Part shown: one piece after another, positions 1-8,278 of the stretch
Layout: each line of letters starts with the position of its first letter
Numbering within the stretch: the first letter of the stretch is position 1
DNA from: GCA-003244245 sp049673305
GTDB lineage: Bacteria; Actinomycetota; Actinomycetes; Mycobacteriales; Pseudonocardiaceae
NCBI GenBank assembly: GCA_049673305.1
Contig: JBATXM010000089.1
Location: forward strand, 1 to 49,602
Reading direction: 5' to 3'
DNA: 49,602 nucleotides
The notes under the pieces: generated by a model
Database searches by the model: none
The model's input: only the letters and a program-made list of their open reading frames with translations
What the model was told of the DNA's origin: nothing
Made by a program: the position numbers and the translations under genes

Positions 1-1247
1 AAGACTTGGTCGGCTTTGTTGTGGAGGCGTGTGGCGAGGGTGTATCCGGGGTGGTTGCCCTTGGGCCAGTCGCGGTGGCGGTTGGTGGTGATCCCCCATT
101 CGACTGCGTTGTCGTAGCGTTGACGCAGGTCGGTGAGTAGCTGGGGGTCGAGCTGATCGCGGCCCTGGGTCTGGGCGGTGGTGACCGCGGCGGCGGCCTC
201 GCGGAGCACGGTGATGACCTCACCAGCCCATTGCTGCTGGGTGGGGTGCAGCTCCAGGACGCCTTTGGCGTGGCGGATCAGGTGTGCTGCGCATTGCTGG
301 ACACCAGCGAGTTGGGCGTCGAACTGGTACCAGCCGGCGTAGTCGTCGCGGACCAGGTAACCGGCGTAGCCCTGAAGGACCCCCAGGCCCGCGATCGCTG
401 TCTTGGATCGAGAGCCGATCGGGGCGTACCAGACCAGTCGCGCGTCGGGGGTTCGCACGGTGACCGCGTGCGGGGATCCCGTCACCGGCTCGCCGTGGTC
501 GTCGGTGTCTTTACGAACCACGTTGGTCGGGGTCTCATCGCCGCACAGCACGTCCTCGGCACGCAGCGCGTTCTTCATCGCCTCATCGAACCCGCCCGCG
601 GCCAGACGCTGAGCGAAGCGCTCCAGTGCCCGGGCCACGAACCCCGTCGACACCGGAGCGCCCAGCAGCGCCGCCATCAGCATCGCGGTCCGCTCCAGAG
701 GCACATTGCCCTCGTTGGCCAGCAGGATCGCCGCGGCATTGACGTTCGGCCCGTAAGTCACGTTCCCGGGCGCCCCGAATGGTGGCGCAGCGGTGGTGAT
801 CTTCCCGCAGTCGCAGCGGCGCCGTCCCAGCAGGTAAAGCACCTTCTCCAGCACGATCGGCGGGATGTCCCACACCTGCGCCCAGCTCATCCCCGCATCC
901 GCGGCACCGGCCAGATCCGCACCGCACCCCGAGCAGTCACCCGGCGCGCACAGCGTCACAGTCCGATCCGGTGTCACCGTCGGTGCCAGCCCCGAGCCTT
1001 TACGGCCCGGCTGCCCACCAGGCTTGCGATCCTTCGAGCGTTCCCGAGACGAGCGATCCGCCCGCCGCTTGGCCTTCGCCTCGATCGAATCCGCCGAGGG
1101 CGGGCTGGAGGAATTGGTTGAATCACGCCCCAGCCGAGCCTCCAGCTCCGCGATCCGCGCCTGCGCCCGCTCCAGCTGCGAGGTCAAACCCACCACCAAC
1201 GCCGCCAGCTCCTCATACGAGGGCGACGGCTGCACAGGCGCGGACAC
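1..1247 (-). CDS. IS66-family transposase (C-terminus outside window)
   Basis: DDE transposase of the IS66 (TnpC) type. Reading leftward from a GTG at 1247, the protein starts with a short coiled-coil-like stretch (SQLERAQARIAELEARL) and a Lys/Arg/Ser-rich linker. A Cys-based zinc-binding domain follows (CSGCGADL, later CDCGKIT), then the catalytic domain with GDETPTNV (first Asp) and LVRDDYAGW (second Asp). The reading frame stays open to position 1, where it ends in a typical IS66 segment (ATRLHNKADQV), so the third acidic residue is beyond the edge. The N-terminal half looks intact. The start is the first GTG before the coiled-coil; no strong ribosome-binding site was seen. It is probably responsible for truncating the gene to its right. 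Confidence 0.85.
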   Translation of the reverse strand, partial: MSAPVQPSPSYEELAALVVGLTSQLERAQARIAELEARLGRDSTNSSSPPSADSIEAKAKRRADRSSRERSKDRKPGGQPGRKGSGLAPTVTPDRTVTLCAPGDCSGCGADLAGAADAGMSWAQVWDIPPIVLEKVLYLLGRRRCDCGKITTAAPPFGAPGNVTYGPNVNAAAILLANEGNVPLERTAMLMAALLGAPVSTGFVARALERFAQRLAAGGFDEAMKNALRAEDVLCGDETPTNVVRKDTDDHGEPVTGSPHAVTVRTPDARLVWYAPIGSRSKTAIAGLGVLQGYAGYLVRDDYAGWYQFDAQLAGVQQCAAHLIRHAKGVLELHPTQQQWAGEVITVLREAAAAVTTAQTQGRDQLDPQLLTDLRQRYDNAVEWGITTNRHRDWPKGNHPGYTLATRLHNKADQV

Positions 1248-1360
1248 AACCCAGATGATCGACGATCAAACACCCGAGATCGAGCCCGACACGCCGTCAC
1301 GGATCACACATCACCACCCAAGATCAACTCTCTGCAACCGCCCAGCTCAACCGGGCCCCT
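1..1360 (-). mobile_element. IS66-family insertion sequence (left end of window, incomplete)
   Basis: The stretch holds an IS66-type transposase gene plus about 100 bp of leader up to the neighbouring WD40 gene. The right boundary is inferred to lie near 1347-1360, because the WD40 protein loses family resemblance there and ends after a few residues. The other end of the element lies outside the window. I could not delimit terminal inverted repeats or a target duplication with only one end visible. Confidence 0.6.
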
Positions 1361-4300
1361 GAATGGACACACCGTTTGCGCCACCGACGAGAATCACCGA
1401 AGCGTCTGCACTCGTTGCCAGCGCCGTGATCGGGCTGGTGTGCTGGAGCAGTACTTCACCGGGAATCGTGAGGTCGTTTGCGAGCCAACGACGCACGGAC
1501 AGGTCCGTCGAGGCCGTGATAAGCAGGTGTCCGGAGTCTGTAAGTACGCAGTGAGTGATTTCGCCTTGGTGACGATTCCCTGCCAATCGTGTCGAGGGTT
1601 CGGTGGGCACGGGCCACCACCGGGCGGTGCGGTCTGCGGAGCCGGTGACGATCCACCGGCCGCCACGGTCGACGTCGCAGCACATGACGTGGTCGTCGTG
1701 CGGAGCCCATACTCCGAGTGCGATGCCGTGGTAGGGATCCCAGATGCGGTTTGTACCGTCCATTCCCGCGGATACGGCGATCTGGGCATTCGCGGCCAGG
1801 GAGCATCCGAGCACGGCACTCTGATGCCCGTTCAGTGTCGCGCGCCGGGTGCGCGAGTTTATGTCCCATACGGCAAGGCTGTGGTCGTACGAGCCAGTGA
1901 TGGCCAGTGATCCGTCCGGGTGTAGGTCGCATGCCCGCAGGATGTTTGCGTGAGCGAGGATGCGCGTGCTCCCGGCAGCACTCACCATATGCAGTGCGCC
2001 TGTCTCGTCCCCTGCGATCGCCATCCCGGAGTCGGCTACGGCGCAGCAGTAGAGGGGAGCACCGAGGTCGACGCTCCACAGCAGGCGGTTCATGCCGATC
2101 GAACGTTCGATCTGCCATGCCGTCAACATGCCGTCCAGGCTCGCCCCGACCACCACGTCGTTAGAGCTCACGGCCACTCCCATCACGGAGTGACCGGCCC
2201 GGTGCATCAGGACCGGTGCATCAGCATCCAGCCACACAGCGATCGAGCCGTCCGAGTAGCCACCGACTAACAACCCGCCGTCGCCGCTGATCGCGCATGA
2301 GCGCGCGATGTCCCCGGCGTGCACCGCTCGTAGCTCCCGCTCTGCGCGCCGATCCCACAAGCGGACCTCACCATCATCACCAGCGGTGGCGACGTGGTCC
2401 CCTTGGTCATCGATCGCGCACCCAAGCACGGTTCCAAGAAATCCGCCCAGCTGCCGGCGCCGCGGCGGACGGGGCGCGCGCAGTATTTGCGTCAGCTGGA
2501 CCTGGGGCCAGCCGCGCGACGCCGCTAAAGCTCGCGCCGCATCGGCGATGGCCGGGGCGGCGTTCTCCGCCACGAGTCCGTTAGCAATCAGACCCAGCGG
2601 GTCCATCCCGGCGCGGAGCGCGGCTTGGTTGACCGACAACGCGTCGTGCAGCTCGCCGAGAGCTTGCCGGTGGAGCCCAGCGGGCACCACGTTCACGCTT
2701 GCACCGACGTCGGCCATCGTGGCGGAGACCCCGACGACGTCAATCTGGCGCGCCAAAAAAGACGGGTCATACAACAGAGCGACGAGCCGGTCACGCGCGG
2801 AGGCGTCCGCCGGCACAGATCCGCGCAAATGTAGGCCAAGATGTCGGAGGCGGTACTCGTCCTGGTCGTCGAACCACGACGCGCCAGCGCCTCTCCACAG
2901 GTCAGCAGCGATCCGCACGTGCCACTCAGCCGCCTCAAGCGTGAAGGCCGAATAGGCCCCTGCGGCATCGGCTGTCAACGCGGCATCGGCCGTCAAATGG
3001 TGAGCGAGGCTCGCGTGGAAGAAGGTGAACGCGCGGGACGCCGAAGCTACAGTGTTGCTGAGCAGCGAAGACATTCGACCGAGGGCTTCTCGAACCACGC
3101 GAACAGGCACCGCGACGTCGGCGAAAGCCGCGATCCTCTCCACCGTTAGCGGTTCGGCGGCGGTGGCAAGAACACCGAGGACCGGTTCGAAGACGGCGGT
3201 CCACGCGCTCACGTAACCTGTATCCCCGGCGAGACGAACCAGTTCGTCGCCAACACGAGTGCGGAGCCTCCCAAGGAGGAACTCGTATAGTTGGGCGAGC
3301 CCTTCCGGTACCGGGGCGAGCGAGGGAAGGACGGCCTCGGAGTCCGCGAGGTCGTACCCGGACTCCGCGAATTCCCGGAATACGGCCACCACAAAGAGGA
3401 AGTTTCCGGCAGCCTTGGCGATCAGTTGATCAATCCAGCGTGATCGCTCAGGCTCTCGGAGATGGGTAACAGCCACCGGTCCGCCAAGCACCTGCCGGCA
3501 GTACCGGCGGAGGTCATCCGCCGCCTCGGCGGTGTGATCGCCGAAACGGATCTCCCGAAGGGTCTCGCTGTGGACGCGACGCAGTGTCGCCAGAAGCTGA
3601 CCGCCGGGTCGGCTGGAAAGAATGAACCGGATATTCGGAGGAAGGGCGGGACAGGTCTCCAGCCATCCGAGGATGCTGCTGGAGTGGCTCTCGCCCATCG
3701 CACCGAGCTCGTCGAGCGCGTCGATGATGACCACGACGTGCTCGGTTCGGCCCTGCTCCGCCGCCCGCGCTGCAGGATCGAAGAGAGCGAGATGCTGTAG
3801 GGTCTCGAACTCGACGAGCCGCCGGTCAGTGACGTATCGTCCGACGATTACTGCGGTCGCGTCGCCCTCGACCTCTCCGAACTGCTGCTGCACACGTACC
3901 GTCGAGGTGGCGAACGGGGAAGCCAACAATTCCTCGAAGTAGGCGCCATTGACCGTTGCTCCTTTGACGACCCGACGGACGCTCTGACGCACGTCCAGCT
4001 CGACGGCCGGCTGGTCGAATAGTTCGGGAAACGAGCGCGAGAACTGCTCGCCGATGGCGAGCATCACATCGCCAGTATCCCCGGACTCGATGCGCGTCTG
4101 ACTATCCCGCCGGATGAAGTACCGCAGGGCGTCGGGATGCGCCGCTGCCCACTGCGTCAGAAAAGCGGTCTTTCCAGTCCCTGCATTGCCGGTGAGTAGC
4201 ACGATCCGGCAGGACGGGTCTGTGACCGCTCTCCACACGACGTCCGCGAGCCAAGGACGGTCGACCTGATGGCAGCTGGGGATGGCCCGCTCGGGCGGTG

Positions 4301-4361
4301 AACTGTCGCCGGTCGAGGCGGCCAGCCTCGGTCGCATTTCGTCTCTCTGTCGACCGCTCAT
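1347..4361 (-). CDS. STAND (NACHT-like) NTPase with C-terminal WD40 propeller, 3' truncated
   Basis: A 1004-residue signal-transduction NTPase. Walker A is GNAGTGKT at residues 58-65, Walker B VVVIIDALDE near 209-218, and a FILSSRP sensor lies near 246-252. A helical middle region follows. From about residue 640 there are eight recognisable WD40 blades (for example GDDGEVRLWD, GSYDHSLAVWD, GSADRTARWW). A ninth blade starts but stops after GGANGVSI and is followed by the foreign-looking QGPG and a stop, next to the IS66 element. I infer that the insertion removed the end of the propeller. ATG at 4361 is used; the ninth codon (ATG at 4337) has a better purine-rich leader (GAGAGACG) and may be the real start. 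The family acts as sensor-switch proteins in conflict or stress systems; no effector domain is fused. It lies 13 bp after the membrane-protein pseudogene, so the two are probably an operon. Confidence 0.8.
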   Translation of the reverse strand: MSGRQRDEMRPRLAASTGDSSPPERAIPSCHQVDRPWLADVVWRAVTDPSCRIVLLTGNAGTGKTAFLTQWAAAHPDALRYFIRRDSQTRIESGDTGDVMLAIGEQFSRSFPELFDQPAVELDVRQSVRRVVKGATVNGAYFEELLASPFATSTVRVQQQFGEVEGDATAVIVGRYVTDRRLVEFETLQHLALFDPAARAAEQGRTEHVVVIIDALDELGAMGESHSSSILGWLETCPALPPNIRFILSSRPGGQLLATLRRVHSETLREIRFGDHTAEAADDLRRYCRQVLGGPVAVTHLREPERSRWIDQLIAKAAGNFLFVVAVFREFAESGYDLADSEAVLPSLAPVPEGLAQLYEFLLGRLRTRVGDELVRLAGDTGYVSAWTAVFEPVLGVLATAAEPLTVERIAAFADVAVPVRVVREALGRMSSLLSNTVASASRAFTFFHASLAHHLTADAALTADAAGAYSAFTLEAAEWHVRIAADLWRGAGASWFDDQDEYRLRHLGLHLRGSVPADASARDRLVALLYDPSFLARQIDVVGVSATMADVGASVNVVPAGLHRQALGELHDALSVNQAALRAGMDPLGLIANGLVAENAAPAIADAARALAASRGWPQVQLTQILRAPRPPRRRQLGGFLGTVLGCAIDDQGDHVATAGDDGEVRLWDRRAERELRAVHAGDIARSCAISGDGGLLVGGYSDGSIAVWLDADAPVLMHRAGHSVMGVAVSSNDVVVGASLDGMLTAWQIERSIGMNRLLWSVDLGAPLYCCAVADSGMAIAGDETGALHMVSAAGSTRILAHANILRACDLHPDGSLAITGSYDHSLAVWDINSRTRRATLNGHQSAVLGCSLAANAQIAVSAGMDGTNRIWDPYHGIALGVWAPHDDHVMCCDVDRGGRWIVTGSADRTARWWPVPTEPSTRLAGNRHQGEITHCVLTDSGHLLITASTDLSVRRWLANDLTIPGEVLLQHTSPITALATSADASVILVGGANGVSIQGPG

Positions 4362-4374
4362 CGGCTATCGATCG

Positions 4375-4911
4375 TCAGCGTCTTGACTTACGAGAGTGGA
4401 CGCCGATCATCTGTCCGGAGATTTCGTCAGCGCTCTGGTCGACGACGGTGCCGTTCGGCAGGGCACCCTCCGTATCAATACCAACCACCCGGCCGTTAAG
4501 TAAGACCCTGCCGAGCCGTTGGAGAACATGCACTCCTCCGCGCTGCGGAAGATGGTCACCTGCGGGGCCACCCGATTCGAAGAGGCGCTCCCAGGTAGTC
4601 AGGGCGCCAGCTACGAGGACCAGGACGATCAATATCGCGGCGAGGGTTCAGCTAAAGCTGTTGGTGAGTAGGTTGACCAGCACGCTTGATCCCGTGGCGA
4701 GGACAACTCCGAGCCCAGCGGCGACCGCCCGCAGCCGCGCCCTTCTTGGCGTCCCAGTACCGGAATCGGACGCAGCTCGCTCGTCAGGGGGACGCCGTTT
4801 CGAGTCCTCCACAGGTTTCCCTTCGACAGAAAGTGACGATACGGGAAGAACACTGCGTCTTCTGCGCGCCAAAAGAGTGATTATGGGGGGCCGGCCACGA
4901 TCATGCGACAT
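4375..4911 (-). pseudogene. Small two-segment membrane protein interrupted by in-frame TGA
   Basis: One reading frame from an ATG at 4911 to a TGA at 4375, broken by a TGA at 4648-4650. The first part (87 residues) is basic and ends in a hydrophobic stretch (AAGLGVVLATGSSVLVNLL). Immediately after the TGA the same frame continues with a second hydrophobic stretch (TLAAILIVLVLVAGALTTW) and a soluble tail of about 70 residues. The stop sits in the turn between two membrane helices, where a Trp codon (TGG) would fit well. A nonsense mutation is therefore the simplest reading; separate expression of the second half from a TTG at 4632 is an alternative. It lies directly upstream of the STAND NTPase gene on the same strand, which suggests a membrane partner for that protein. 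I do not recognise a named family. Confidence 0.55.
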
Positions 4912-5006
4912 CCCGTGGGCGCTGTCATGTTGGGTGGGTGCGGTGGGATGGGCCCCCGGTAGATCGTCGGGGAGGGGCCGCTGGGTGGGCGTCGTGTCGT
5001 CGTCGT
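4912..5006. other. Spacer with no recognised gene
   Basis: GC-rich spacer between the leftward membrane-protein pseudogene and the rightward IS6 scrap. No convincing coding sequence, repeat or RNA gene was seen. It must hold the promoter for the leftward STAND operon. Confidence 0.4.
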
Positions 5007-5102
5007 TGGTGCAAGGGCCATCGGTTCCCGGTAGAGATCATCAGTCACTGCGTGTGGTTGTACCACCGGTTCCCGCTCAGTTTTCGCAAGGTCAAGGAGA
5101 TG
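5007..5102 (+). mobile_element. IS6-family transposase N-terminal fragment
   Basis: A 32-codon open stretch reads GHRFPVEIISHCVWLYHR followed by FPLSFRKVKEM, which is the characteristic N-terminal helix-turn-helix region of IS6-family transposases. The match stops abruptly at about 5102, where the family would continue with the variable region and the DDE core. Neither catalytic residues nor an obvious terminal repeat remain, so this is a dead remnant. It abuts the PEP-enzyme remnant, suggesting the two were joined by recombination at an old insertion. Confidence 0.65.
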
Positions 5103-5129
5103 TCGTACGCGCCCGCGCAGTTGAGGATG

Positions 5130-5593
5130 TGACTGCGCTCCTCACAGCGCTACTCACCAATATCCTGCTGGCGGCCGAGGGCATGCCGGTCACCGTCCGG
5201 CTGCTGGACGCTGCGCGCCACGAGCTCATGGACGATTCGGTTGGCGACACCGGCCCGGCAGCCGGAATCGTTGAGGTGAATCCGATGATGGGCACCCGGG
5301 GTGCGCGCGACTTTCTGGTCAACGCCGACCTGGGTGTCGCGCAGGTGGTCGCCATCGCGCGGTCTCGCCGGGCGGTCGCGGAGCTAGGTCTGCACACGGA
5401 TGTCCGAATCCTGGTGCCGATGGTCGGTTTCAGCGAGGAGTTCCGGCGAGCCAAGCAGGTCATTGAGGATGTCTTTACGCGGGAGACACCCGGCGCTCAC
5501 TCCTGCCCACCCGTCGTCGGATGCATGATCGAGGTGCCCCGGATCGCGCTCAACGCCGCCGATCTCGCCGCTATCCTGTTACGCTCCGCCGCC
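5130..5593 (+). pseudogene. PEP-utilising enzyme (PPDK/PEP-synthase barrel) remnant
   Basis: The frame contains the hallmarks of the C-terminal barrel of pyruvate phosphate dikinase and PEP synthase: GMPVTVRLLD, then NPMMGTRGAR, ILVPMVGFSEEFRRA and VVGCMIEVPRIAL. These come in the family order but compressed. About 50 residues expected between the first two motifs are missing, and both the ATP-grasp/phosphohistidine N-terminus and the catalytic C-terminal end are absent. The frame then runs without a stop into the pyrophosphohydrolase gene. It lacks a credible own start. I read it as the leftover of a deleted gene lying between an IS6 scrap and the next gene; a shortened protein with a new role is possible but unsupported. 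Confidence 0.6.
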
Positions 5594-5935
5594 ATGTCAG
5601 GTGACACGACCTTGCGGGGCAAGCTGGTCCGAGACCGGATTCCGGAGATCATCTTGCGCGAAGGGCTCGTCCCCATTGTCGAGACCGCATCGCCGCAGGA
5701 CTACGACCGGTACGTGCACGCAAAGCTGGAAGAAGAACTTGCGGAGTACCTGAGTTCTGGGGACGTGGCCGAGGTGGCAAACCTTGTCGAGGTCTGCTTC
5801 GCTGCCGCAGCGCTACACGGTGTCGGCCCGGACGAGTTGCTGGCGATCGCCCGAGACAAGCGACAGCAACGCGGCGGCTTCGACGACCGGCTCGTATGGA
5901 TGGGGAACCTGCCCGGCGGTCACGAGAGTCAGTGA
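5594..5935 (+). CDS. MazG-like nucleoside-phosphate pyrophosphohydrolase
   Basis: A 113-residue all-alpha protein beginning MSGDTTLRGKLVRDRIPE. The KLVRDRIPE opening, the Glu-rich helix KLEEELAEYL and the later ALHGVGPDEL with DKRQQRGGFDDRLVW tail are typical of short phosphoribosyl-ATP-pyrophosphohydrolase-like / MazG-like proteins. These hydrolyse nucleotides to monophosphate and pyrophosphate using Mg ions held by the acidic helix. ATG at 5594 is chosen because it starts just before the conserved KLVRDRIPE; the frame is open further upstream through the PEP-enzyme remnant, so a read-through fusion cannot be excluded. No clear ribosome-binding site was seen. The substrate is unknown; house-cleaning of abnormal nucleotides is the usual role. 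Confidence 0.7.
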   Translation: MSGDTTLRGKLVRDRIPEIILREGLVPIVETASPQDYDRYVHAKLEEELAEYLSSGDVAEVANLVEVCFAAAALHGVGPDELLAIARDKRQQRGGFDDRLVWMGNLPGGHESQ

Positions 5936-5952
5936 GGGGGACGGGGCACTGG

Positions 5953-7344
5953 TCATGCGGCCAGTTGTAGCCTGCGGTCCAGTTCGGTGGAGAACTCCCG
6001 GACATACGCATTGGCCTTGCGGGCGCGTAGCTCGTCCGCGAGACGGCGCAGATCCGTCAGGCCGCGCGGTGAGTTGACGTACGGCAACCGCTCCAGAGCG
6101 GCTCGCCCCACCTCGCACGCCTGCTCCAGCTCTCCACGGCCGAGGTAGGCCGTCGCCAGCGCTGTGCCGTGCAGTATCGCGTCGCGCGGGGACCAGTAAT
6201 CGGGTGCGGCGGTGGCGCCGGGGGTGAGCAGGGTGACCGCGTTGCCGAGATGACGTCGGCTGTTGCGGGAGCAGGCAATCCCCAGATTGACTTGGTAGAA
6301 GCCGCCCTGGGTGTCAGCAAACTGGGGGTTTACGTAATAAACCCAGCGCGGCTGGTAACCGGTCGGATGCTCAACCAGCTCACGGGCTCGGCCGTGTGCC
6401 GCGTGGAAGCGATCGACGTCACCGGCGAGCGCGTAACCGTAGGCCAACCGACTGGTGACCAGGGCCTGGACGGTGGCGGGACTGCGGTGGGCCATCTCCA
6501 CCGCAGCGGTGCCCAGACTGATCGCATCAGTCGCCTGCTCACGGCTGGCGGCGTGGCAAGCCATCGCGCCCAGCACGTGGGCGCCGAGTGCCTTGTCGCC
6601 GGCGTTGTGGGCGGCCCGCAGCGCGGTCAGGTAGTAACGCTGGGCCAGCCCGTGACGTTCGGCATCAGCGGCCATCCAGCCAGCCAGCTGCCCGATCTCG
6701 GCCCACGCGACCAACAGGCGCCGGGTGACCTGCCCGCCATGCTCAGCCGTATGGAGAAGCTGGCCAACGGCCTGGAACTGGGCGTTGACGTAGATGAGGT
6801 TCGCCCCGCCCCCGCCTTGGCGGTCATCAAGCTGACGCAGCCAAGGGATCGATTCTTCCACCTGTGCGATCAAGGTAGCGTCCACCTGCCCGCCACCCAG
6901 GGCCGCTGCCAGTCGAGCCGGTTCGGTGTTCACCGCGGTCCACACGAGTTCGGTCAAGGCCGAGCCGCCCACCGCCATGAACACGCGACGATCCATCAGC
7001 CCTCCGAGCAGCCAGTCGTGCGCCACGGCCAGCGTACCGGCCAGGGTCCACGGCACCTCCATCCCGACGATCGCGGGGATCAGGCGGGAATCCTGCGGAG
7101 TGCACCCGGGCCAGAGCTCGCTCGCCAAGACGGGATGGCTGCTCGCTTGGGAGAGCACGAACGCGGTCGCCTGACGCACCTCGTCTAGGCGGGGCCGATG
7201 GCCCTTGAGCCACTTGTACGGCGCCGTCGGGTGGACTGCACCAGTGCCAAGCACCCGGCAGATCTCCCGAGCCAGCCGCTCACCACTCCAGGACAAACCG
7301 GCCAAGAGCTGGCTCAGCGTCTCGTTCGGGGTGTCAGCCGCCAT
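5953..7344 (-). CDS. Helix-turn-helix regulator with TPR-like C-terminal domain
   Basis: A 463-residue protein. Residues about 8-60 form a helix-turn-helix-like domain (LSWSGERLAREICRVLG, then PYKWLKGHRPR). A long array of alpha-helical repeats follows (for example AQRYYLTALRAAHNAGD, LVTSRLAYGYALAGD, GTALATAYLGRGELEQA), typical of TPR-type sensing domains in large actinobacterial regulators such as the NsdA/BldD-associated group. ATG at 7344 has an AAGGA about 8 bases upstream. It is transcribed away from the next regulator (7571), and the 226-bp divergent spacer should hold both promoters. The signal and targets are unknown. Its position beside the glycosyltransferase/GlyRS block suggests it may control that block, which is inference only. 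Confidence 0.7.
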   Translation of the reverse strand: MAADTPNETLSQLLAGLSWSGERLAREICRVLGTGAVHPTAPYKWLKGHRPRLDEVRQATAFVLSQASSHPVLASELWPGCTPQDSRLIPAIVGMEVPWTLAGTLAVAHDWLLGGLMDRRVFMAVGGSALTELVWTAVNTEPARLAAALGGGQVDATLIAQVEESIPWLRQLDDRQGGGGANLIYVNAQFQAVGQLLHTAEHGGQVTRRLLVAWAEIGQLAGWMAADAERHGLAQRYYLTALRAAHNAGDKALGAHVLGAMACHAASREQATDAISLGTAAVEMAHRSPATVQALVTSRLAYGYALAGDVDRFHAAHGRARELVEHPTGYQPRWVYYVNPQFADTQGGFYQVNLGIACSRNSRRHLGNAVTLLTPGATAAPDYWSPRDAILHGTALATAYLGRGELEQACEVGRAALERLPYVNSPRGLTDLRRLADELRARKANAYVREFSTELDRRLQLAA

Positions 7345-7570
7345 CGTTGCGTCCTTGCCGTCGTAGACACCGTGTCACCACGGAGCGTAGGACTCAGATC
7401 ACCCACAGCGGACGAAGTTCAGGGTTTTCAGGGAACACTCCCCTTCCCCAGACCTGCCAGGCGGCGGGACGGTAGTCACCTGCCGAGCCAACCGCTGCCG
7501 GACTCCTGACCGAGTAGCGACTGACCGTCATGGTTACCACCACACCGACCAAAACCGGAGGTCATCAGCC

Positions 7571-8263
7571 GTGGAAAACGAGGCCACACCCGAGGGCGCC
7601 CCAGAGCGCAGTGACCCGGTGACCGGCGATGTCAGCCGGGAGCACTGGACCGTGCCGGTGCACGGCCTGACCGGCGCTGACCCCGACGGCATCATGCAAG
7701 CGATCGCCCGCCGCGACGGCACTGTGATCCTGCACATGACCTGCGGGGACATCCGGATCACCGGGTGGCTCGACGTCTGCCGGGCGGCCCAGCTCTGCAC
7801 CGGGATCTGGGAGGCCGCCGGGGCCAGCCAGCAGCTCACCGGATACCTCGGCGACGACCATTCCCCACTACCAGCCCACGGATCGGGAGTCCGGCGCTCA
7901 CGTCTCCACGAGAACGCACCACCGCGACCTAGCTCCCCGATGCCTCGGCGCAGGCTCAACCTGGTGAATCACGCTGGCGCGATGGACGCTGACGACACGA
8001 TCGGCCGGCGCATCCGGTGGATCCGCAAGGCCCGGGACAAGTCGTTGCGGGTTATCGCCGGGCTGGCCGGGATGAGCAGATCCACCCTGCACCGCGTCGA
8101 GCACGGACAGCGTGATGTGACCCTTTCCGAGATCGTGGCACTGGCCAACGCACTGGAGATCGCCCCTTCGAAACTGATCAAACTGCCGACCCTCGCACCC
8201 ACCAACAGACACACCGACACCGCCACGAAAACGGCTCTGCCCCCATCCCGTGAAGTTGGATGA
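7571..8263 (+). CDS. XRE-family regulator with unknown N-terminal domain
   Basis: A 230-residue protein starting at a GTG with a good GGAGGT 11 bases upstream. Residues 1-100 form a compact domain I do not recognise (HWTVPVHGLTG, DGTVILHMTCGDIRITGWL, RAAQLCTGIWEAAG). A loose Pro/Arg linker follows, and then an XRE-type helix-turn-helix (DDTIGRRIRWIRKARD, LAGMSRSTLHRVEHG, VTLSEIVALANAL). The DNA-binding domain and the few residues after it closely resemble the N-terminus of the 14815-16038 regulator (RRVRQVRKSRDKSLRVL, LAGMNRTTLSRIERD). This protein lacks that protein's TPR-like body, so it looks like a shortened paralogue joined to another small protein. It lies 15 bp before the glycosyltransferase remnant. 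Confidence 0.65.
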   Translation: MENEATPEGAPERSDPVTGDVSREHWTVPVHGLTGADPDGIMQAIARRDGTVILHMTCGDIRITGWLDVCRAAQLCTGIWEAAGASQQLTGYLGDDHSPLPAHGSGVRRSRLHENAPPRPSSPMPRRRLNLVNHAGAMDADDTIGRRIRWIRKARDKSLRVIAGLAGMSRSTLHRVEHGQRDVTLSEIVALANALEIAPSKLIKLPTLAPTNRHTDTATKTALPPSREVG

Positions 8264-8278
8264 TGGGGATGCCTGGCG

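Noticed and set aside
231..1362. Plus-strand open frames opposite the transposase
   Set aside because: The minus strand has continuous IS66 transposase motifs; the plus frames are Arg/Pro-rich shadows.
4298..5130. Plus-strand open frame upstream of the PEP-enzyme remnant
   Set aside because: It overlaps the antisense of the membrane-protein pseudogene and shows no protein-like features until the PEP-enzyme motifs.
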